From Earliella scabrosa (Eukaryota > Basidiomycota > Agaricomycetes > Polyporales > Polyporaceae), in assembly GCA_022605405.1 (NCBI GenBank), contig JABYQQ010000006.1, forward strand, positions 1,488,001-1,552,000: a DNA stretch of 64,000 bases, read 5' to 3'. Positions 54,667 to 64,000 of the stretch are shown in pieces. Position 1 is the first letter of the stretch; each line of letters begins with the position of its first letter. The notes under the pieces are model-generated. The model saw nothing but the letters and a program-made list of their open reading frames with translations. It made no database searches and had not been told where the DNA came from. A program made the translations under genes and the position numbers.

Positions 54667-56136
54667 ATGCGAGTGGGGCAATGCGAAGCATGGGTCACAT
54701 GCGACGGCCAGCGGTTGCCCGAGTACTGCACAAAGCTGGAGGAACTCCCCTGGACGGGAAGCCCACTGAGACCATCGCATGTTTCATTCCCAGCGAGGCC
54801 GGAAAGGTGCGTAGTCCATCGCAAATTCTGCTTCTATAGGCAAAGTCTGACGAACCCCAAAATATGTATGTCCTTCAGAACTTCGCTTTGCACCACGGCA
54901 ACGAGTTAACCGGCGGGCGAGACGTCTACCTCCGTTGTGAAGTCTCGATGGACGGCGCCCCCACGACCTCGATATACTCGCCAATGGGGCATGAGTGGTG
55001 CAGGGACGGACAGCGTATAGACCCCACGACCAGGCTGGCCTTCCAGTTTGCACCGCTGGAGACTACGGGTGCGTTCAGTGGGGGCTTGTTTTGCGGCCTG
55101 GCAAAACTTTGACCAGGCTGTATACTGTGTTTGCGACAGACGACGACGACGCAACGTTAACGAAGGAGCGGGACGTCTCGGACCTTGGCACCATCAAGAT
55201 TCGCTGTGTCCGCGTCCGCCAAGTAAAGTTACCGTTCACGCAGCCCAAGCCCCAACGGTACGGCCGGTTCCGCGAAGTGGGTCCTGTCCACGAACGCTCC
55301 AAAAGGCGGGGGCGCATCGGATCTCGTATGTGCTCACTGCTCGTGTGTCTGCGCTCGCTATAGACGTGAGTGTCTGATACACATTCTCCCCAGGCTGGGA
55401 GAGCCGGTCCAGCGGCGTTCAAGCCACCGGTGAGCGCAAGGTACGACCCTATCGACCCCAGCGAAGGTGCTATCGCAGTCTTCGTCTTCCGGTACAGACC
55501 GCTGGGTGCGTCCGCCCTCCGCTGTCATGCACCTGCGGTCGATTCACCCAAGCACGCCATCGTTCCATGTTACATACTTGTATGCGCGGACCGTTGAACA
55601 GCACTACTCCAAGCACAAGACATCGCGCCGCTCCCTCCTCGAGCCTCTGCGTCTCAATCATCCGATTCATCCCAAGCGGGACCGTCGCAAGCCAGACCGT
55701 GGACTGCCAGCCCAGCCGTTGATGTCGTCGATGTGGATTCCGACAGCGACACCGTGACTACATCGAAGGGCGCGCGACCGGGGAAACGACCGCGCTTGAC
55801 CTCGGAGCAGGATGGAGACGTCAAGCCTGTGAAGGTCGAGCAGCCTTCCTCCGATGACGAGGAGGAGGAGGATGTGGGCGCGATCAAGGTCCGTCGTGCA
55901 CGTCCCGATCGGATGTTCTCGCGTACTAGGCTGATACGAGCCACCCCAACTCCCGGTTCGCTTTCCTGTCACGGTAGACACAGCTCCAGCTGCTCCAGCA
56001 ACGGCTCGAGCGGATCGAGAAGAAGAAAGGGAAGAAAAGGGTGAGGGTGAAGAAGGAGGAACCGCGCTCGTCCCCGCCGCTGCGAGGTAGCGGAGGCGGG
56101 GTTATGATCGACCTGACGTTGAGCGACGACGACTGA
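54667..56136 (+). pseudogene. DUF7918 gene with three frameshifts (copy 5, array member 4)
   Basis: All six family exons are recognisable with intact splice sites: 54667-54806, 54879-55068, 55140-55325, 55394-55505, 55602-55888, 55978-56136. Exons 1, 3 and 4 each have a length one base short (modulo 3) of what all four sister genes keep, so the frame shifts inside each: after CTKLE in exon 1, at VHERSK in exon 3, and after GEPVQR in exon 4. Exon 2 and the tail exons 5-6 remain open, including VKVE, VDVVDVDSDSD, VKKEEP and the terminal VMIDLTLSDDD. Either a recent pseudogene or three deletion errors in the assembly. No protein is assembled across the shifts. Confidence 0.75.
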
Positions 56137-58134
56137 GTTCTGAATCTGATGGAGACTATGTACTCGTCGGGACTCGGAGTATGTGTGGGCATTTCTTGGA
56201 AGGCAGGATCGGCACCGACAGCTGGTCACTTGGTGAATCATCTATTGGTGAATGCTGCTGGCTACCGTTGTGCTGACATTATTTGAACGTATGGTAGTAT
56301 ATGAGATTGTCGTGTACCTACGCGAGTAAAGTCAGTGAACGAGACCAAAGAACGTCGACCGGTAAAACGCACCGTTGCGGGTCCGCCGGCCATCCTCGGT
56401 CACAGCTAACGGCCAGGGGCACTATGTATCATGATCCACAATGGTCGCCTACTGCAAACTAGTCGCCCTGGGCGTGGAGGTGAAACCGCCCGTGCTGATC
56501 TGCGGTAAGGGCCGACCGAGACGCCGTCAACATTGACAGCACGTTTTGGCAATGCGACGCCAGCGTTGATGTCATTGCAGTGACATGATGTGTGCGGGCG
56601 TTCCAGTCGCCTTGCGCGTCGCGCGATGCACTTTGCACAGTCGTGACTCGTCTCGCGCTCGTCGCTCACAGGAGGACACGAATGCTGTGGTGGTTCTCCT
56701 GCCCAGCTGCAGCGTGCGCACCGAGAACGCCGCTGTCATCGCACCGGTTCAAGGCACGGAGTCACAGTCGCTTCAGGCCCGGCGCATCTGGGTGGCACGG
56801 ACTTTCGGCCATGCGGGTATTTGCGTGATTTTCCAACAGAGGATACGACAGATCTAGAGTCCTGTCGTATTCGCGGTGGAAGTGTATGCGTCTTTGCGCT
56901 CGTCATTGTAACCATAAGTAGCTTGTTGCGGGTTCAATACAAACGAGTGGGCACCCGGGAGGACACGTGATCGCGGGGGTTACGATGCTCGGCCTCGAGA
57001 GAACTCCGTCCGGTGCAGAAGAAGTTGATGACAGAAGCATCGATATCTGACATCGGCACCATCGTCCACGCTGTGACGGGGTGGAGCTCTGGCAGTGGAC
57101 AAGGTTCTTTCAGGTTTGTGGCAACGACCAGAGGGTATATATGTGGCTACTTACAGTACGAATTCACTATAGCTACAAACCTCCCCCCTCTTGCAATTGC
57201 CAGTGTCAACCTCGAGTCCGCTATCCTCTGTTAGGCTTTGTTTCGAAAACCCATCCGCCCTGAAAGTGGAGCACTGGTGGAGCTCGATGCTGATTCGTTA
57301 TACATACACATTGCGGACCTTGATGACTCGCATATCAATCAGGACCAGGACATCATTCGTGCTCGTCGTGGAACATGTGGGTGAGCAGGCCAAGACGGGG
57401 AGAGGACCTCCTTTCGCGCCAGTCAATGTGGACGAGCCGGGACTTACTGCGAGACATAAAGTGAGTTTGTTCACTGGATGGTGACTGTTCTGTACTTGGA
57501 GGTCGCTGAATGCGGTGGTCGACGCGCTGAACAGCGGTGATTTTGATTCGATCTAGCATCCGCCGGCTATGACGGAACAGGGGAGGACGTTGATTGGCTG
57601 GAAAGGAGCGCTGCGATCCGGATCTGACGTGGGGCGGCCAACCGAGGACGGGCGCCTGGGGGGCCTGGACCAGGGCGTTGATTTGGAGGGCGGAGGTGCC
57701 TGGCAGAGGGTGGCAGAGGGAGAGGACGTCTTGGTCCGGTTCCGCGCGATGTCGCCCTTGCTTTCTGCCTCTGCCAGCGTCCGTGTCCATGTCCTGCTCG
57801 CCCAACGCCTCTCCCGCCTGACAAAACGCGTCCCCTGCGCCTCGTGAGTCTCCTTCTGCTCTACTCAACGCCCGCGGGGACCTACTCGCCTCCGAGCTCG
57901 GTCTCGCGGTCTAGATCGCGCTCGTGCGTCTGCTCACTGCTCGTGTTCCGATTGAAATTCAGGAAGCATCGCCCGCTCTCCCAGCGTCCCATCCATCTAA
58001 GAACCTCGACCCCTCCCGCCCACATCTTTTCCCCAGCGGTTCTCCTCCTGCTCCCCGCATCTGTCGCTCCTTTCATCCTCACGCTCATTCTTTGACGACT
58101 CCCCTTCCATTCTCTCCCGCTCCCCCGCCGTCAA
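56137..58134. other. Intergenic region of 2 kb; no supported gene
   Basis: Overlapping frames at 57353-57868 exist on both strands without a signature. The last 300 bp before 58135 are C/T-rich, as is usual before a fungal start codon. Confidence 0.5.
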
Positions 58135-59889
58135 ATGTTCACGCCGCCCCCTTCGCCCGATCCTCGACGTCCGCAGCGAACCGCGCCCGCATCCTCGGCC
58201 ATTTCATCAGACTCGTCCCTCAAGCTTGATGTCGCCGACGATCTTTTCCTGAGCCCCTCCGCAGGCAGCTCTAGAAGCACCTCCCCGGACTCGCACACTC
58301 CGCAGGCGCACGACACCCCGCTCTCGCCCAAGGAGGATCCGTACACATATGCAGTCTTGCAGAAGAAACGGTCCGCGCGGCGCACACGGTGGACAGTGGT
58401 ACTTGTTCCTCTCGTCCTAGTCCTCGTCGCCCTCTCCACGCGATATCTCGCACATCCCGCTGCGTTTGACATCCTCGCCTCGCGTGCGCCAAATTGGTCT
58501 GCCGCGAAGGATTGGACTCCACATAAACGGCATGCTGAGCCGGACCCTGCACCCCAAACTCCAGAGGCAACGACGGTGGACAGCGGAAAACCGACGGACA
58601 CCAGCCTGTCTCTCAACCCCACCGCGACCTCGCTCCCAACGTCCGTCAGTGGGGGAGACACCACGGTGCCATGGGTAGCCCCCGTCCTCCCCACGCCCTT
58701 CCCCCAACCCTTCGACTCGACCTTCTCGCCAAATTTCTCGACCGTCAGCTGTCAAGACTTCATGACCAACATGACACTCTCGCCAAACTTCCGTAGATGT
58801 CGGCCGTTCTCGCTGCTCGTGGGCGACTCGAACGCATTCATCACTGTGAGTCCATTCGCTCTCCCATTGGTATGCTCGTGACCTTGGCTCGTGTACCGTT
58901 CTTCGTACTTCGTGTGTTTCCGACTCGGACCGCGGACTGTGCACTTGTTTCTTGGTGGGGAGAGCTGGAGAGCGCAGGGTCTGCTGGCACCCGGGTCAAC
59001 CTTGTTCGACCCGAAGCCCGATGACTGGCTTTCGTTCCGTTTCACACAGCCGTCATCACGATCCCTCCTGGCATCTGTCGAACAGGCGAACAGGGATCGG
59101 GCCCTGCGGCTCCCCGGCTCTCCCGCGGGGGTACCTTTGGGTTGACGGATTGATGCAGCGCGAGACGTCGGTGTGCTAACATTCGCGCTGCGTCTGATCG
59201 AAGCAGAGCCAGCGGAACGCATCCCTCCTGAACGTGATCATCTGGGGGACGTGCAACACGGAGGAGAGCGCGGAGACGTGCGCGTCGAACATGGCGTGGT
59301 TCTCGGAGAACATACAGAGCGCGTGCGCGCAGGACATCGCGGACCAGAACGCGCTCGTGAGCGATGCCGTCGCAGGTAAGCCCCGCCCCCCTCACACACC
59401 GCTTGATACGCCGGACCACACATCATGTATCGCGTTCTCACACATCTCTTGCCCCCGCGCTCCGCGCACGCACACACAGGTCTGCAATCGTACAGCCTCA
59501 TGCGCTCAATCGCATGCCAGGTGAACGCAAAGACGAACACGTACTGCTACGTCGAGGCCGCCACGTCGACGCACCCCTCGGACCTGTACCTCTACCAGCT
59601 CCCGCTCGGGCTCGCCCTGCCCAACACGACCGTGCCGAGCTGCACGCCGTGCGTGCAGAGCGTGATGGGCGCGTACGCAGATGACGGGATGGCGCTCGCG
59701 AAGCTCCAGGACACGTACCCGCCCGCGGCGAGCATCGTGAATGGCGCGTGCGGGAGCGAGTTTGTCGCGACGGTGGCGCCGCAGGAGACGGGTGGTGCCG
59801 CGGCGTTGTTGCGTGGGTCGGGGTGGGCGGGGGCGTGGGTGTGGGCGGTCGGGGTGGCGCTGCTTGTTGGGCAGGCGATGGTGCTGTGA
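58135..59889 (+). CDS. DUF7729-type membrane/GPI-linked protein, 429 aa
   Basis: Three exons: 58135-58845, 59207-59375, 59480-59889. A cytosolic Ser/Pro-rich head (residues 1-80) precedes a membrane anchor (WTVVLVPLVLVLVALS) and a Thr/Pro-rich stalk. The conserved domain follows, with CQDFMTNMTLSPNFRRCRPF, LNVIIWGTCNT, ACQVNAKTNTYCYVEA and SCTPCVQSVMGAYA; about ten Cys suggest disulphides on the extracellular side. The C-terminus is a hydrophobic stretch (GWAGAWVWAVGVALLVGQAM) that may be a GPI signal or a second span. The domain is known from fungi as DUF7729, with no assigned function. The first intron is 361 bp, longer than usual. A type II cell-wall-facing protein is the likely topology (inference). 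Confidence 0.82.
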
Positions 59890-60726
59890 GATGAGTGAGA
59901 CGGCGCGATGTGTGTTGGTGATGTTCATGCGTTACGCCCGTCCTCACGTTCACGCTCACGACCATGCCCTCGCCCTCCTCACTGTCGTCCCCTCACTGCC
60001 GCCGCCCCCTCACAGTCGCTCGACCGACCGACGACGACGGCCCAACGCCCACCAGCACCTCCGCACACACGGCTTTCACGGACATGGACTTTGCGCGATC
60101 TTTCACCCTGGGTTGTTCTTCGCTGTCATGTTTTATTCTTTTTTGGTTCTGGACGGTGCTGTGGACGCGGGCCTGATGGCCTCTCTCGTCGGTGCTCGAT
60201 GCTCAATGCTCACCTCGACCGCGGACGTAACGTTAGCCCCCACCCCCTGCTTCCTTCTTCCTTCGCTCGCGTGCCCGGTGCTATATATACCAGGTCGATT
60301 GTTACTTATTAAGTTATTGCTACCTTAGACCGTTACTGTACACACTACTCCCCCTCCTCGGCGTCACCGCCCCCGCTGTACCACCTAACCCAACCCAACA
60401 CCTCCCATTACGTACCGCGCACCTCACCACCTCACCGTCCCTCCGCATACAGTCACTCACAGTCATCGTACGTACGTCGTAGTGCGTGCGGAGTCGAGTC
60501 GCATCAAACATACTGCATTGACGCATGCCTTGCCTTTAACACGTATCAATGTCATCTGCAACGCTCAGCTGCTGCTGCAATGTGCATGCGCATAAGCTTG
60601 GCAGCGGGCGCAGAGACCCGCGCAGGGAAGCCACACCTTCCAGCTTTACACTTGACTCGACCTCTGAGATCTGAGTCATCGAGCTGTCGCCGCGCACGCT
60701 ATTTGCAAGATGGGAGACAGTCGGTG
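59890..60726. other. Intergenic region
   Basis: 3' flank of the DUF7729 gene. C/T-rich around 59940-60470. No gene or repeat recognised. Confidence 0.5.
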
Positions 60727-60890
60727 TCATGTGGCGGGTACCATATCCATATCGGGCAAGCGTCGGGCGGCGGGGTGCGGGATAGCTGGGAACGGCTTGC
60801 ACAAGCGCCGGTCCAATTCGAGGCGGACCCGACCACGTCGTGGCCCCTCGTGGAGCCTGGGCCTAGCATTATCGTATAAGTACTGCAGTC
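60727..60890 (+). promoter_or_regulatory. Promoter of the full-length DUF4246 gene
   Basis: Contains AAGCGTCGGGCGGCGGGG (about 60759-60776) and the TATA box GTATAAGTACTG (TATAAG at 60875-60880), 135 bp before the ATG. The same block precedes the truncated copy at 53517-54215. Confidence 0.7.
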
Positions 60891-61015
60891 TGGAGCGGCG
60901 AGATGAGACAGGAGGAACCCAACACCGTTCACTCTTCTCCCCTCCGCCCTTCTTCACCTGGCCAGACTCGAGCTCCTCTCCTCTCGCTCTCCTCTGAACC
61001 GATTCATAGCTCACG

Positions 61016-62934
61016 ATGACGCACAAAGGCCTCCGGCAGGACAAGCCGCGCAAGGCGGGCGACTTCCCCTCGCCGTTCGACTGGGGCGCGCGCGAGCCGA
61101 TCACCCTTGTCGAGCTGCGCATGCGCCAGCTCTCGGGGCGCGTCCGCGCGAAACCGAATTGGTGGGAGAAGGTGCACGATGAGGCGATTGTGCGAAAGTG
61201 GAGGGCGGAGATCGTCGAGAGGGATAGGGAGGTTGTTGAGAAGCTGTGGGGTGGGGAGGAGCGGTTTGAGGAGGAGGTTAGGGAGAGGGACGAGGATGAC
61301 GAGGATGACGAGGACGGGGAGGGAGCGGAGGGAGCGGAGGGAGAGGGAGGGGGAAGGGCGCGAGGGAATAACCACGATGAAGAGCGTCCGCTTGGGCCGA
61401 AGAAGTGGCCGCGCGACCCCATTACGGAGGCGCAGCTCGACTACATCTTTGCGGAGCTGAGGCACGCGGCGAGCGAGCGCGACCCGGAGACGGGCATCTT
61501 TGTGGGTCTTCTCTCGCTCCATGAAGCTAGCTCGTGATATTGACTCTCGTCGGTGGTTAAATCCAGGCAACTGCCGTCCGCAAGGTCTACGAGTCGCGAT
61601 CTCTGATCCCTCAGACCCTCAAGGACGACATCATCAAAGGGGTCTCTGTCCTGGAGAACGTGCCCGAGGACCAGAAGGACTGGCACCCCGGCACCGACGG
61701 GCAGGTCCTCGACCTCGTCCACCCCTCGCTCTACTGTCTGCGCATCGGCGGCTCCTTCGTACGGAAGCAGGATACGACCGGCGACTCCACCCAGTCCTCC
61801 GTCGAGGTTATTACCGAGGAAGAGTACCTCGCCAGGCGGCCTGACCTCAAGGGGTACGCCAGGTGGCGCAAATGGCTGATCTCGCCCAAGTTCCAGTGGC
61901 TGCCCACCGACTTCCAGGTGTCAGCCTCGGGCGCGGTCAGCTGCCTCGGGTACATCAACAACCTCCACCCCAAGAAGCACGCGTCCCTCTACCCTACCAT
62001 CACGTCCGTCCTCGAACGCTTCGTCCCGATGTTCGAGCGCGTCCTCTCCGATGCCCTCTCCGCGGAGCCCGAGCTGGCAGTAGAAGTGGACCCATACAGC
62101 TGGTACGACGGTCTTCCCGAGCAGCCCGACTGGGACTACGACGAAAACGAGGCGTACGAGAAGTGGGAGCGCGAGGAGCACTGGCCCAAAATCCCCGACC
62201 CCGCGCCCTTCCAGCCCCAGCCCGCGGAGGAGCGCGTGAGCTACTCGCTCAAAGGGCGCACCCTCCAAGTCATCGTCAAGCTCGCGAACATCCACCTCAC
62301 GCCCGACAAGCCGCGCTACCCCGGCGGCTCGTGGCACGTTGAGGGGATGGCGAACGAGGCGATCGTCGCGACGGGGCTCTACTACTACGCGTGCGAGAAC
62401 ATCTCCGAGTCGCGCCTCGCGTTCCGCACCGTCGTCGGCACGTCGGACGCGACGCTCGACCTCCCGTACGAGCAGAGCGACCACCGCGGGTACGTCGTCG
62501 CGTACGGGTTCGGCCGCGACCACGAGCTCAACCAGCAGCTCGGGCACGTCGTCGCCGAAGAGGACAAGTGCGTCGCGTTCCCGAACTCGTATCAGCACCA
62601 CGTCGACCCGTTCGAGCTTGCGGACCCGTCCAAGCCTGGCCACCGCAAGATTTTGTGCTTCTTCTTGGTCAATCCCGAGCATCGAATTTTGTCGACGACG
62701 GACGTCCCGCCGCAGCAGGAGGAGTGGATGGTGGACGAGCTCGAGCGGACGCCGGCGCTGGGGCAGCTGCCGCAGGAGCTGTTCGACATGGTTGCGGGGT
62801 ACGTGAGGGAGGGCGCCATTTCGCGCAAGCAGGCGGAAGAGGATCGGGAGGAGCTCATGCAGGAACGCTCGAAGTTCGTCGTGAAGCACAACGAGAACAT
62901 ATACGAGGTCGAGTTCAACATGTGCGAGCACTAG
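61016..62934 (+). CDS. DUF4246 family protein, full length, 617 aa
   Basis: Two exons: 61016-61501 and 61567-62934. Conserved blocks: FPSPFDWG, ITLVELRMRQLSG, PNWWEKVHDEAIV, AVRKVYESRSLIP, DLVHPSLYCLRIG, SPKFQWLPTDFQV, YINNLHP, then VIVKLANIHLTPDKPRYPGG, SWHVEGM, CVAFPNSYQHHVDPFEL and GHRKILCFFLVNP. DUF4246 is common in basidiomycetes with no proven activity. H419-x-E421, the downstream H506/H507 and R522 are spaced as in Fe(II)/2-oxoglutarate oxygenases; that reading is inference. Exon 1 has a Glu/Asp/Gly low-complexity insert (EDDEDDEDGEGAEGAEGEGG) that the tandem copy at 63389 lacks. The TATA box is at 60875. A truncated copy lies at 53517-54215. Confidence 0.9.
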
Positions 62935-63388
62935 TGGCGAGGGAGGTATGTCGTTGACTCGTTGTACCGTGCGGTTGAAAGGACTTGTCGGAGTTTCTCA
63001 TGGCGCATTACTAGTGTACTTGTCTACGACGTACGTTCGGGATTCATGATTGACACGCATCCGTGATGGAAGTATCGGGACGCTCATCGTCCCAAGTATG
63101 CTATGAGCGCAACTAGTACTGCGGCGTCTGATGGTGCAGTACATAACCATAGGCACTGCCGCGGCGGCTGGAATGGCGGTGCACCTGCGGCCGGGCGCTC
63201 AGTGGTCTACAGCACTACTACTTCAAGTTACTTCGATCAACTTGAATCCGGTAAGTCACTACACCTCTCTCTTTTTCAAGTGACAAGTACCCAAGTAAGT
63301 CCGAGTGCACTATTGAGCGAGTGCAACCATTCTTGCTGATCTGTGTTTTTCCCCGTTGGGAGTCTCAGTCCATACTCGTTCAACTACT
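62935..63388. other. Intergenic spacer between tandem DUF4246 genes
   Basis: Lacks the promoter block seen ahead of the gene at 61016. No TATA box or other feature recognised. Confidence 0.5.
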
Positions 63389-64000
63389 ATGATACCGATG
63401 CCAGGATCGAAGAAAAGGCTGAGCAGGGAACCCCGCACTGACTTCCCCTCCCCCTTCAACTTCCGCTCGTACAGCGGGCCGATCACGCTCGTCGAGCTGC
63501 GCATGCGCCAGCTGTCTGGCAGGATCCGCACAAAGCCAAACTGGTGGGAGAAGGTGCACGACGATACCATTGTCGCAAAGTGGCGGGCGGAGATCGTCGA
63601 GCAGGACGCTGCGCTTGTTGACAAACTCTGGGGCGGCGAGGAGCGCTTCAACGACGGCTCTGATGGTGCCAAACCCAAGCTGTGGCCGCGAGACCCGATC
63701 ACGGACGCGCAGCTCGACTATGTCTTTGACGAGCTGAGGCACGATGCCGCACAGCGCGACCCTGAGACGGGGATATATGTAAGCCCTCCTGCATGTCTAC
63801 GACATGTGTTGACGCGTTGACTAACGGCGGTGGTACAGGCAACAGCAGTTCGGAAGGTCTATGAGTCCCGATCCCTCATACCGCCCGAACTCAAGGGAGC
63901 CCTCGTCCAAGGCGTGTCTGTCCTGGAGTCGGTTCCTGACGAGGAGAAGGACTGGCACCCCGGCTCAGATAATCAGGTCCTCGACCTCGTTCACCCCTCG
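63389..64000 (+). CDS. DUF4246 family protein, 5' part only (continues past window)
   Basis: Exon 1 at 63389-63778 and exon 2 from 63839 to the window end; the intron is in the same place and phase as in the gene at 61016. The start is ATG ATA CCG ATG, giving MIPMPGSKKRLSREPRTDF, then the family blocks SPFNF, ITLVELRMRQLSGR, PNWWEKVHDDTIV and AVRKVYESRSLIP. Compared with its neighbour it lacks the acidic/Gly insert and so has the shorter, probably ancestral, exon 1. The rest of the protein is not visible, so completeness cannot be judged. Confidence 0.85.

Noticed and set aside
57353..57868. 171-codon minus-strand frame in the 2-kb gap before the DUF7729 gene
   Set aside because: Overlapping frames on both strands, low-complexity composition, no family match.
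1..64000. CRISPR arrays, operons, Shine-Dalgarno sites, rRNA genes
   Set aside because: None seen; the sequence is eukaryotic nuclear DNA and no regularly spaced repeat array or rRNA core sequence was noticed on either strand.

Overview
This is nuclear DNA from a filamentous basidiomycete, probably an Agaricomycete and perhaps a wood-decay polypore (the order is inference). Evidence: almost every gene is split by GT-AG introns of about 50-70 bp, exons can be as short as 6-30 nt, there are no operons, and the families seen are fungal ones (fungal Cys-rich membrane proteins, DUF7918, DUF4246, DUF7729, DUF1769, GH28 pectinase, SPX-EXS transporter, alpha-arrestin). Gene models below were spliced by hand by matching donor, acceptor and reading phase exon by exon; exon coordinates are in each entry.

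Layout. 1-2.2 kb: two related minus-strand copies of a putative MLKL/HeLo-like helical-bundle gene, the first decayed. 2.8-6.6 kb: two tandem paralogues of a secreted-ectodomain, single-pass membrane protein with the same eight-exon architecture. 8.5-15.5 kb: an RmlD/MAT2B-like reductase, a small unknown protein, a 14-exon exo-polygalacturonase and a multi-pass membrane protein. 15.7-20.7 kb: a large inverted repeat (arms about 1.85-1.9 kb, spacer 1.24 kb), each arm carrying a gene for the same 157-residue Cys-rich secreted protein; the spacer holds a hAT-type MITE with a perfect 8-bp target-site duplication. 20.9-30 kb: a DUF7918 gene, a DUF1769 gene, a Ser/Pro-rich unknown, and a divergent pair of nuclear genes for mitochondrial proteins (MBA1/mL45-like and MIX17/CHCHD2). 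30-34.7 kb is gene-poor. 34.7-46.4 kb: alpha-arrestin, a CACTA-like MITE, a 21-exon SYG1/XPR1 phosphate transporter, a kinase-like gene and an MGR3-like mitochondrial TPR gene. 46.5-56.1 kb: a tandem array of four more DUF7918 genes, the last frameshifted, interrupted by a 5'-truncated DUF4246 copy. 58.1-64 kb: a DUF7729 gene, a full DUF4246 gene and a third DUF4246 gene running off the window.

The most interesting signal is in the five DUF7918 copies. Each ends in a VIDLT-type SUMO-interacting motif preceded, in the same last exon, by a VKxE SUMO-acceptor consensus, and each has a second hydrophobic/acidic SIM-like patch in exon 5. This suggests an expanded, fast-evolving family tied to SUMO signalling; it is a sequence-based hypothesis. 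Local duplication, inversion and decay (five DUF7918 copies, three DUF4246, two Cys-rich proteins, two membrane proteins, two helical-bundle genes) is the general theme of the window.
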